From: Physcomitrium patens
Taxonomy: Eukaryota > Streptophyta > Bryopsida > Funariales > Funariaceae
Reading direction: 5' to 3'
NCBI RefSeq assembly: GCF_000002425.4
Contig: NC_037270.1
Coordinates: 3,137,680-3,201,679, forward strand
DNA: 64,000 bases
Below are positions 46,028-55,721 of this stretch, in pieces. A model generated the notes under the pieces. That model searched no databases. It had not been told where the DNA came from and worked only from the letters and a program-made list of their open reading frames with translations. Position numbers and translations under genes: made by a program. The stretch's first letter is position 1. Each line of letters begins with the position of its first letter.

Positions 46028-47278
46028 TGTCGGGGTAGAGAGAGTTTGCCTCAAGAAAGCGCTAGGCTTCTGGTTGTCACTAAATACTCAATCAAGTTTG
46101 AAATATAAGGGTAACAATTTTATATATATAAACTCCTCTCCTTTGGAGCAATTACATCAATATACAAGCCTTAAAATCCAAAGAACACCAAAATACTTGA
46201 TAAGGTTTTATAAAAACCTTACATATCCTTATGAGGAATTTTTTCCGAAGTTCAAGAGTTCATAACTTACGATCTAACCGTGTAATCAACTCCAAATTTT
46301 ACATGGAGTACGAATATATCTTTAAAAACTACCACACCAAAATTCAACCGTAAATTCGTCTTGGAACTTGTGATATCTTGAAAACCCTAACTGTAGCTTC
46401 AAACCCTAGCTTTTTTATACCCGTATACAACTTCCTTTATATCTCACAAAGTAATTATTCAAATACTATGAAACTTTGATCTAAAGCTTTTTAATCCAAT
46501 TACACACACTTGTGGAAATTCTGAGCCAAAAATTCATCCAGAAACTCAAGATATGGCTTCACCCATATCTAGCAACAAAACGATATACTTACTGCCTTCA
46601 AATTACAAGTGCTGTCTTCAACGCCTCATAACTCCTTCACCCAATCTTAGAATTCAATATAAAATAAGTAGAATGTGTAGCCGAAAAAATGCTCCCTCCA
46701 AATCCAGTCGCCGATCTTCCGTTGCTTTCCGTATTCGTATGTGATGCCCAAAGGAAGTGACAGTAGGTATGAAATTGACACCTTATCTTTGAACATTCAT
46801 ATCTTTTCCATAAAAATCCGAAATCACACAAAATCTTCATCCAAATTATACCCAAAACCCTAAACCTTCTGACCCTAGCCTCAAAAGCTCGAATGGCCTC
46901 GAAAGAGGAACCCTAATCCCTAATATGGCCTCGGGCAGCCTCCTCAAAGCCCATTGGGCATGGTATTCGACCAATAGGGACGAAGTTCTTTACCCCTTGC
47001 CTTCATCCAACCATGCCTTACTTTCATCTGTCCCAATAAGCCTCCTTCTAGTTATATTTTCATCTTTTAACTCCTCCCTTCCCTTAATCTTTATACTAAC
47101 TATCTAAATCCTATATAATATAAATTCTATAATCAAACTAGATTAACTTCCAAATAATTTTTCTTATTTCAATTCATTTTAAATTAACATACTAACTATT
47201 CTAACTCACATTAAGACTTATAAACATATTACATGTTTTCACTAATTTTTACATACTATAAGTAATTACAGTACGACA
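46028..47278 (-). repeat. 3' LTR of element D
   Basis: TGTCGGGGTAGAG to CAGTACGACA. TCCACCCCCTCT follows, the purine tract on the minus strand. Short open frames inside it are repeated in the other LTR and have no support as genes. Confidence 0.95.
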
Positions 47279-47322
47279 TCCACCCCCTCTAAACCTGCAC
47301 ATCCTCCGGTATGTACCACATA

Positions 47323-48456
47323 CTACTCTTCTTCATCCTCTTGAGACTTCTTGGAATCACTCATAGAGTCTTCTTCTTTATGTTCTTGGTCCAAATATTG
47401 AGGTAAGAATTCTTCAAGATCTTCTATTTGAAACCGCCCATCTCTTCTTTTGAAAGCCTTCACCCTCTTCCCTGCTATTGGAATTCTAATAATAACTCCA
47501 TCTAGTTCACGTAAGGTATATGTGGCATTATCATGGACTATAACCACCACATATGGTCCAGACCATTTTTTTGCAAATTTCTTTACAGTACTATGTTGAT
47601 GCTCAAGGCTGCTATCATAAACTAGAACCCAATCTCCAATCTCTATAGGTTTAGGCCTTAACCTATGAGTCTTATCAAACCTCTCTTTATTTTTCAATCT
47701 TGCTTCCTTTAACTTCTCAGCTGTAATTTTTAGGTCCTCAAGTAATATTCTTAACTGTTGGATTCGAAGCTCTAATAACCTTTCTCTATTAATGTTATCT
47801 TCCCAAGACAAAAACATCCATGTAGGATAGGTTGCTTCAGCAGGCATTATAGGTTTTTGTCCTAGCATTAATTCCATAGGCATATAACCAGTGACAGTAC
47901 TATGAGTAGTTCTATCAGCCCATAAAGCAAATGGAAGCAGTTTAGGCTATTGAATTGATTTATCCTTATATGCCTAAACCAATGCATAAATGATTGGAGG
48001 ATGACCTCTTTCACTCTTTCCATTGGCTTCAGGATTATAAGAAGTAGTCAACTTCAATTGAACTTCGTACCTTTTGAAAAAATCTCTTGCTTCTATGGCA
48101 TCCAATTCTCCTCTATCAGCTTTCATCCTCCCAATATAGCCATATCTGCTGAAGATGGCTTCTAATATAAACCTGCATATTGCTTCCGTGGTCTTGGTTT
48201 TCAAAGCCCTTCTTTCAATATAGTTTGATAAATCTTCTCTTGCTAAAACCAAATATTTCATACCCCATACTCCTTCATAGAAATTTTGAACCTTGTCACC
48301 AAAATCCATTCCACCAGTAGCAAATGAACTTCCATAATTCTTCTCTTCTTCATCTTCACCTTTTTCATATGCCATCATCTCTTCTTCATCTTGTCTTCTA
48401 TTTCCATTCTTATCCATATCAAAACTTGTATCTTCCACCTTATTTGAAACTTTCAA
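47323..48456 (-). pseudogene. Integrase remnant of element D
   Basis: Two frames. 47974-48456: an acidic stretch, then GMKYLVLAREDLSN, KADRGELDA, NPEANGKSERGHPPI, homologous to the A integrase from just after its first catalytic Asp. 47323-47883: MPMELMLGQKPIMPAE, GDWVLVYDSSLEHQHST, KWSGPYVVVIVHD (GPY), RIPIAGKRVKAFKR, acidic tail. The zinc-binding domain and the first Asp are lacking, so it cannot act as an integrase. About 90 bases between the frames carry two in-frame stops. Confidence 0.85.
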
Positions 48457-48459
48457 TAC

Positions 48460-48900
48460 CTATCTTTGGCCTATATCAATGGACCATTTTTCTCTATCAA
48501 ACAGTGTCCTAGGAATGATTTTGATTTCAGATCCATGATCAACCAAGGCCAAAATTGGATCTTTAAAGTCCCCCAATCTCACATATATTTCTGTAGTAGC
48601 TCTAGCCCAATAAAGAACTGAATAACTACTACTCTCTATTCCCTCATTTTCACATTTGGAGCAAGTATTAACACTTACTTCTTGTGCATCCTTCCTTATC
48701 CCTGTAAATCCCAAAGGTGTGCATTCCACTTGATGCTCTCTTTTACCTTCAACATGTTTAAATGAAACTTTGTTTTCCATATCAACCTTATTTCTAGTTT
48801 CAGGCATTGCAAATTGTACAAATACCTGTCCTATCTCTTCTTCTTCATCCACAATTACCCGAGTATCCAATGCATCTACCATAATAGCTTTTGCTGTCAT
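48460..48900 (-). pseudogene. Protease-like segment of element D
   Basis: Contains YWARATTEIYVRLGDFKDP, then ALVDHGSEIKIIPRTLF, parallel to the A family (ALVNHGSEIN in A0). Only the N-terminal half of a retropepsin fold is present; the second conserved block (LILGQ in A0) is missing because the deletion starts here. DHG stands where DSG or DTG is usual. Probably inactive in this copy. Confidence 0.7.
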
Positions 48901-49122
48901 TTGCCTCTTCTATTTTATCACATTGATGATTAATTCATGAAAATCCTTCTTGACTATGCCTAGAGCCTCTCTTAGAGTGAATTCAATCTTTGCATCCAAG
49001 ATCTTCTCCTCTAAAATACTCTTCATATCTGTAGATGATTCAATCTCAGATTGAAGTTTATAAGCAAGAGTTTTACTTTTAGGTTTGCTTGTATCTTCTT
49101 TCTCCCTTTCTTTGCCCTTCTC

Positions 49123-50549
49123 CTACCACTCTTTTGGTAATGGTGCACTACCAGGATGAGTAGAAGAAGATACCTTCTCAGTTTTTTGCTCCTTAGAAGC
49201 TTCTTTATTTCTTGGAGACCTCCTCTTGTTTTCAAGCTCAATAACATCCTCTTCATGAATAGTTCTACCTCTTTTTTCCTCAACCATAGCATCATGCATA
49301 TCATCATCATGCTTGTCTCCACACAAATATGCTTTAATGTTAATAGCATCAATTAGATCATTCCACCCAGTTTTCTTTTTGATAGCTTCAGCTCCCCTCA
49401 TCATGGCTCTTTTAGTTGACAAAGAAACAGCCTTAACTCCCTTTTGTTCAACTGTAATAGAATAAGACTCAGCTCCTTCCCCTTTTATGGCACTATTCTT
49501 TGATGTTTGCTCCTCTACTAATTTTTTCATGCCACCCTACCCAAAATTAGTCTTTAGAGGCTCATTTGACCCTGTGAGTCTTATCCTGCCCTCTTTGAAA
49601 TACACAATACCATCCTTGATTGCAGCCTTATAACTATCACACTCACCACGCTTATGATTTGGATTATCACACCACATACATCTTTCTATAAATCCCTTTG
49701 AGCCTTCAATTGTCTTTGATGAGCTTGCCATCTGGGATTTCTTCAATTCAGTCATTTCCACCTTCAAGTCCTGTATGCCCTTAATTAGTTCTTCAAGAGT
49801 ACCATCCTTAACAATCTTGATTTCCTTTTGAGGTGGGATTAGATTTTGAGATGCAGGCATTGGCTCCAACCTTGGTAATAATCCACGAGTCTTAATCTTT
49901 TGTTGCTTAGCCAAAACCCCACTGTCTCTTTTACTAACTTCCAATCATTAGTAAAACCATTCTCAGATGTCTTGTCTGCTAGATAAAAGAGTAGCTTATC
50001 CTCCAAATGTTCATCAGCTGCTTGTAAAAACAATCCACTCTTCCTTGTTTCCAAAAGCTGCCTCTCTTGTCGTGGTAACTGTCTAAACTTAGCCTCAAAT
50101 CCCCTGATTAATTCATTGGGAGCCATTTGATTCCCTAGCCTTTGCTCAATCCAATCCAAAAAAGTTTGTTTTGTCATTCTTTCTGAATCTTCCTCATAAA
50201 ACTCATCTTTCAAGAGTTCTTCAAATTTCTTCCATGATATAGTCTCAGTATGCAACTCTTGCACCTTCTCTCTGATTTCTGGTACCACTGCCAAATCAAA
50301 GGTAGAAAACATCTTTACTTCTGAAACTTGATGCACTTCTATTTGACATGTATAAACCCTGAGGAACTTAGTGATGTTCCTCCCATCAAACCTCCCAACC
50401 TTATCCACCATTGCTTGTAAAGCTTTGGTGGTATTCTTATCCTCCCCATGCACCTGTTGCCTTTCTTCCATAAATTGAGCAAATGCCCTGAATAAATCAT
50501 GAGCACCTACTCCATTTGGTAATCCAAACCCTCGAACTTGATCCCCCAC
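49123..50549 (-). pseudogene. gag of element D
   Basis: Starts at 50549 (MGDQVRGFGLPNGVGAHDLF). Core TKALQAMVDKVGRFDGRNIT and RMTKQTFLDWIEQRLGNQ parallel A gag (FDGRNI, RVTKKLFLGWIERPNKN). Zinc knuckle CMWCDNPNHKRGEC. A frameshift near 49880 and stops at 49531-49536 and near 49120 break it. The conserved gag suggests the particle protein of D can interact with A-type machinery; that is inference. Confidence 0.85.
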
Positions 50550-50582
50550 TCTAACTTATTGAGAATTTTAGTGCCTTAGGCT

Positions 50583-50600
50583 CTCTCAGTGGAAGCACCA
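50583..50600 (-). other. Primer-binding site of element D, possibly tRNA-Thr
   Basis: The minus strand reads TGGTGCTTCCACTGAGAG, four bases from the LTR. It resembles the complement of a plant tRNA-Thr 3' end as I remember it (about 16 of 18). The start TGG and the spacing are typical. Confidence 0.5.
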
Positions 50601-50604
50601 AATA

Positions 50605-51855
50605 TGTCGGAGTAGAGAGAGTTTGCCTCAAGAAAGCACTGGGCTTTTGGTTGTCACTAAATACTCAATCAAGTTTGAAATATAAGGGTAACAATTTTAT
50701 ATATATAAACTCCTCTCCTTTGGAGCAATTACATCAATATACAAGCCTTAAAATCCAAAGAACACCAAAATACTTGATAAGGTTTTATAAAAACCTTACA
50801 TATCCTTATGAGGAATTTTTTCCGAAGTTCAAGAGTTCATAACTTACGATCTAACCGTGTAATCAACTCCAAATTTTACATGGAGTACGAATATATCTTT
50901 AACAACTACCACACCAAAATTCAACCGTAAATTCGTCTTGGATCTTGTGATATCTTGAAAACCCTAACTGTAGCTTCAAACCCTAGCTTTTTTACACCCG
51001 TATACAACTTCCTTCATATCTCACAAAGTAATTATTCAAATACTATGAAACTTTGATCTAAAGCTTTTTAATCCAATTACACACACTTGTGGAAATTCTG
51101 AGCCAAAAATTCATCCAGAAACTCAAGATATGGCTTCACCCATATCTAGCAACAAAACGATATACTTACTGCCTTCAAATTACAAGTGCTATCTTCAACG
51201 CCTCATAACTCCTTCACCCAATCTTAGAATTCAATATACAATAAGTAGAATGTGTAGCCGAAAAAATGCTCCCTCCAAATCCAGTCGCCGATCTTCCGTT
51301 GCTTTCCGTATTCGTATGTGATGCCCAAAGGAAGTGACAGTAGGTATGAAATTGACACCTTATCTTTGAACATTCATATCTTTTCCATAAAAATCCGAAA
51401 TCACACAAAATCTTCATCCAAATTATACCCAAAACCCTAAACCTTCTGACCCTAGCCTCAAAAGCTCAAATGGCCTCGAAAGAGGAACCCTAATCCCTAA
51501 TATGGCCTCGGGCAGCCTCCTCAAAGCCCATTGGGCATGGTATTCGACCAATAGGGACGAAGTTCTTCACCCCTTGCCTTCATCCAACCATGCCTTACTT
51601 TCATCTGTCCCAATAAGCCTCCTTCTAGTTATATTTTCATCTTTTAACTCCTCCCTTCCCTTAATCTTTATACTAACTATCTAAATCCTATATAATATAA
51701 ATTCTATAATCAAACTAGATTAACTTCCAAATAATTTTTCTTATTTCAATTCATTTTAAATTAACATACTAACTATTCTAACTCACATTAAGACTTATAA
51801 ACATATTACATGTTTTCACTAATTTTTACATACTGTAAGTAATTACAGTACGACA
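50605..51855 (-). repeat. 5' LTR of element D
   Basis: TGTCGGAGTAGAG to CAGTACGACA, 1251 bp, no length difference from the 3' LTR. Confidence 0.95.
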
Positions 51856-52693
51856 CCGGTTGCATATCTTGAATAAACCGTAGTGATCCTTTCTTCTTAG
51901 GTATCGTAAACCATCGACTAAAATACGGCGCAAATGAAGGTTCCAATATTTTCATCTTTATCTTTTCTTTCAATAGTTCCACCAATTTAAGTAAATGTGC
52001 CCTCGGTACTGGAATCGGTCTTAGATTCCAAGGTACATGCGGTACAGTGAAGATAACCATAGGTATTATAATATTTGGATCCACACACCATATTTCATGA
52101 GATTTGAAGGCAAACGATCTACCTTGTTTAGCCAACATGTTTTTGAAGCAAGTAATTTCCTCCAGCAATAAAGAACGATCAGAACCAATCTTCAATTCTT
52201 CAAAAGTCTCTTCAGTAAACTGATGTCCAATACTCATTGGATCTCTTAAACTTGCTTCTTTTGATGCTTCTCCCATTTGTTCTTTAGAATCCTCTGGTAA
52301 TGGTCCGGCAACAGGCTTTACCTTTTTATCTGCCGTTTTATATCTCGTCTCTACTGTGACTTCTGGTGCTTGAAAAGATTCAAGCATGGTATAAACCTCT
52401 CTCGAATGAATCTCAACAATCTTATCATTATCTCCTAACCCAATAGATGTAATCAATTCCAATGAATCTTCCAGTCCATTTTTTTCATAAACACCTTAAA
52501 TCCTCTCATCATCTTGCAATGTACCTATCTTGTGTAATTGTCCTTCAATATTATATAATCTTTTTCTTTCATTTCTTTTAAAATCATCAACTTTCTTATA
52601 CATAATATTTCCATTCTCCAATATACCAATAAAACTCGCATCAAAGGCACCTTCATCTCACGAGAGTACCTCCTCTTTTGTACCTCCATAATC
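51856..52693 (-). pseudogene. RT N-terminal part of A1
   Basis: Reads PRAHLLKLVELLKEKIKMK, PSFAPYFSRWFTIPKKKG, SLRFIQDMQPV, the RT fingers, uninterrupted where A0 has a solo LTR. Upstream is a linker with LPEDSKEQMGEASKEA. A stop near 52497 breaks the linker. Cut at 51856 by element D. Confidence 0.85.
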
Positions 52694-52698
52694 TCGCT

Positions 52699-53037
52699 TT
52701 ACAGTGGTACCTCCCCAAAATCCTTAAATCCTTCAACAATCTTTGGCAATGGTTTCTCCCTCAACCTATCTCGATTCCGTTCATGGTTAGGAGGTACTGT
52801 TAGAAATTGTACAGCTTTCCTCCCATCTTCGCTCCGTACCCTTGTATAAGCAGAACCATCATCAAGTACTTTTGTTTCCATCGGCGTATTTCCTTCTCTA
52901 GTATCATCAAAATTTCGTCGTCTCTTTTCTTCCATCAAAGCTTCTTGTTGGCTCCTAGCAATATATGCATGAACTGAAAGAGACTCAACAGGATCCTCCC
53001 AACTTGTTCTACCTCGTATTGTAGCTGCAGTTCTCAA
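52699..53037 (-). pseudogene. A1 gag end joined to protease end (deletion)
   Basis: Frame MRTAATIRGRTSWEDPVESL ... DDTREGNTPMETKVLDDGSA: the gag C-terminal part runs directly into the segment after the protease. About 790 bases present in A0 (roughly 14935-15722) are missing, including the whole protease active site. It ends at the same TAA (VPL-stop) as A0. Confidence 0.85.
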
Positions 53038-53046
53038 TAACGCTTC

Positions 53047-54297
53047 TTAAGGTAATTTTCCTTCTTGCATTGTAGAAACAGCAGAAGCCCAAAACTCACT
53101 AGTTTCCGTACTTCCACCAATTTCATCATCTACTCTAGCACCATAACTTGCACTTTCTCGTGCTACTATTTCATGCTCTTTTAAGTAATCTTGAACCAAT
53201 GCTCTCATTCCTCTCTTGCCAAAATTGGTTTGAAGAAGATCCTCTCTATTTTTCAATGCTATCTTCCCATCTTTCCAGCAAATAATTCCCTGCCGTATCA
53301 TACTATTAAATTCATTGCAATCTTTTCTAGTGTTTGAAGCATCATTACACCAAATGCATCTTTGTACGTATCCTTGTTTTGAAACATTCTTCGAATTGTT
53401 TATAAAAGTATTCTCTTCAAGTCTTGCCAATTTGATTTGAAGATCTCGCATTCTTCGTATAATTTCTTCCATCTCCATATCTGCTTTCTTTGATAAGGAT
53501 GTCGAAGGTTGAACTTTAGGCATTGTTGGTGGAGTTGTACATACTCGAGCTTTGGGTGCTTGTACTGTTTTCGGAATATTGCTCCTATCCTTCTTCCTTT
53601 CTTTTTTTGTAAGCAACCCCATTGCATCTTCAACGTTCTTCCACTTCGTTGTCAATCCCTCATCTTCTTCTTTGTCTTCAAGAACGGGTTCTAATTTCTC
53701 TTGCAATTCTCTATCAGCAGCTTGAAGAAATAGATCAACTTTGTTCGGCTCCAATGTCAATTTTTCTACCTTCGATAATTGAGAGTATTGCCTCTCAAAT
53801 TCCCTTAGTAGCTCTGTTGCTTGCAAATTCTTATTGGGCCGTTCAATCCATCCCAGAAATAGCTTCTTAGTAACGCGATCAGCATCTTCCAAGAAATATT
53901 TGTCTTTCAATGCATGTGAAAAATCCTCCCATGAATTCCCACAACGATCCATAATCGATGTAATGTGGTCTCTTATCTCCGGTATCGTGGCAAGTCCAAA
54001 TAGTGCAACCATTTTCTGCTCAGAAATCCGATTTAATTCCATTTCATGAACATAACATCTTAAATACCTTGAAATATTCCTCCCATCAAATTGATCAATT
54101 TTATTGACCACTGCTTGCAATGCTTTGGTTGCCAAAGCTTCCTTTCGATCATTACTTTGCTGTTGCTGCATTGACAATGAGAATGCTTGAAACATACTAG
54201 CAATAGACGGATCCATGTGCATACCTTGTCTTTTAGAAGACTCCCCACCAGAAACTCCTCCCAAAAATCCTTCCAAATTTTTATTTTCGTTTTCCAT
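53047..54297 (-). pseudogene. gag of A1, 416-residue open frame
   Basis: The longest open frame in the window, from MENENKNLEGFLGGVSGG (54297) to a stop within MQEGKLP, where A2 reads CGA. Domains: N-terminal Gln-rich region (SMQQQQSND), capsid-like core KALQAVVNKIDQFDGRNISR, an acidic region, and a zinc knuckle CIWCNDASNTRKDC near residue 325 in which the His is Asn, so metal binding is doubtful. The C-terminal part continues after the stop at 53037. Identity to A2 and A0 gag is high. Confidence 0.85.
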
Positions 54298-54346
54298 AAA
54301 ATAAAGATAAAATCAACCAAAATCCAATACCTTCTACCTCAAGCTT

Positions 54347-54363
54347 TCACGTCGGTGTCACTA
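54347..54363 (-). other. Damaged primer-binding site of A1
   Basis: Plus-strand TCACGTCGGTGTCACTA, the tRNA-Trp site with about three changes. Confidence 0.65.
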
Positions 54364-54367
54364 CTTT

Positions 54368-55003
54368 TGTCGTATTACGTGCTTTCCTGCTCGAGAACGC
54401 GCCGGGCCTCTGGCTGTAGAAGGTACTATAGAAATTCATCGATAGTCAAGCAGTCTATCAGTTTTTGACTGTTGGAATATAAACGACTGCAATAATGTAC
54501 CGTAAATCTATACGAATGCTCTTCGACTGCTTATCAAAGTCCTTTTTGCCCCAGCCGGTAGGTCTCTAGACGTTACAGAGAACCCCGAACAATCCAAACT
54601 GTTAATCTTCAATATCCCTTTGTACTTACGATCTTGTATCCACTGACTGTCTTGTTAGATTAACCCAATAAATTTCATTCACTCCGCATACTCAATCCTA
54701 TAGACATCCTTTTAATCCTTCAATCACAGAGGTGACTCGATTTTATAAAACAGTCAAGAGTATTCAAACCCACTTCATTTAAAAATCTCGATTCACCATT
54801 ACAACACTGACTTCAGCAGCGATTGCCTCAGTCTTCCCAAAACTCTACGAAGAAGAAAAATCCAAATTCTATATCTTTCCTTCCTTGACCCGAAGCATGA
54901 TGCTCCTCTCTCTAATTCCCTTGATCTTTAAAAACCTCCAATGAAACCCCGAACTAGTAACCTTGCAAAAGCTGAAAAACTAGCTCCCCCCCGATTCCCA
55001 GAG

Positions 55004-55034
<31 letters not shown>

Positions 55035-55721
55035 CCTCTTCAAAATTATATCCCCCCTAACCTTATCCTCTGAATTTCTTCAATCTTCCGTCTTAGATCC
55101 AGAATTGGCTCCCACCGTTAAGCTTGGATCTAAAATTGGCTCTCGCCGTCAGAGCTTTCTCCTCCGTTTTTACCTTTAAGAGATCCATTTATCATAAACA
55201 ACGTACCCTGAAACGGCACAGAGAACAAGATAGCCTGAAACAGAATCGAACCCCGTTATCAAAACCACATTGAGTCACCCGACCAATTCAGGTCTCATAT
55301 TGGATAAGAGTCCAGTAGTAACCTGGATGTTCCCGTAATTGGGTCAAATTTGTCCTCACGTCAGATTGGCTAAGACCCGTAGTAAGACCTAAAAATTCCC
55401 GTAATTAGACTGCATTGGGTTGACCGGCCAATTCAAGTCTCATATTGGATAAGAGGACCCGGATTGGATTCTCGAAATTGGATCCAATTGGCTCTTCGAA
55501 CCCATCGTGTGAAATGGTCCTTCTCTTCCTGCTGACTCCCGTTATTGGAATCGAACGGAGCATTTCAGTATGCCCCGGCTGAGTGTAACGGAGTGACTGA
55601 ACTTGACCACTCAATATTTTCACTGGAGTTGGTCGATGCTTCCAATATTCGAGGTAACTGAATATTAATAAAATTCCCCTTTCTTTTTATTTTCATTGTA
55701 TACTCGTGTTACAACACGACA
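54368..55721 (-). repeat. 5' LTR of A1
   Basis: 1354 bp with a 29-base A tract at 55004-55032. Sister of the 3' LTR of A0 (20765-22127). Next to it, TCGC (55722-55725) is the reverse complement of GCGA at 22128-22131. Confidence 0.95.

Larger units (their letters stand above)
46028..51855 (-). mobile_element. Element D, young RT-less LTR element
   Basis: Two 1251-bp LTRs that differ at about a dozen positions by eye. Perfect duplication CCGG (46024-46027, 51856-51859); A0 shows the empty site CAGCCGGTG. The internal region of 3.3 kb holds gag, a protease remnant and the C-terminal half of an integrase, related to family A at the protein level but with different LTRs. RT, RNase H and the integrase N-terminus are absent, so D needs enzymes from another element. 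Confidence 0.9.
35141..55721 (-). mobile_element. A-family element A1, containing A2 and D
   Basis: 3' LTR 35141-36472, 5' LTR 54368-55721. The internal region is split by A2 (38679-45530) and D (46028-51855). Removing both gives a continuous gag to integrase order. The protease region carries a deletion. Flanks ATGT (left) and TCGC (right) do not match each other but match the flanks of A0 in reverse, so A1 is the reciprocal recombinant. Confidence 0.9.

Noticed and set aside
46925-47107. Open frame beginning MASGSLLKAHWAWYS, present twice
   Set aside because: It occurs at the same position in both D LTRs and has no coding support; it is LTR sequence.
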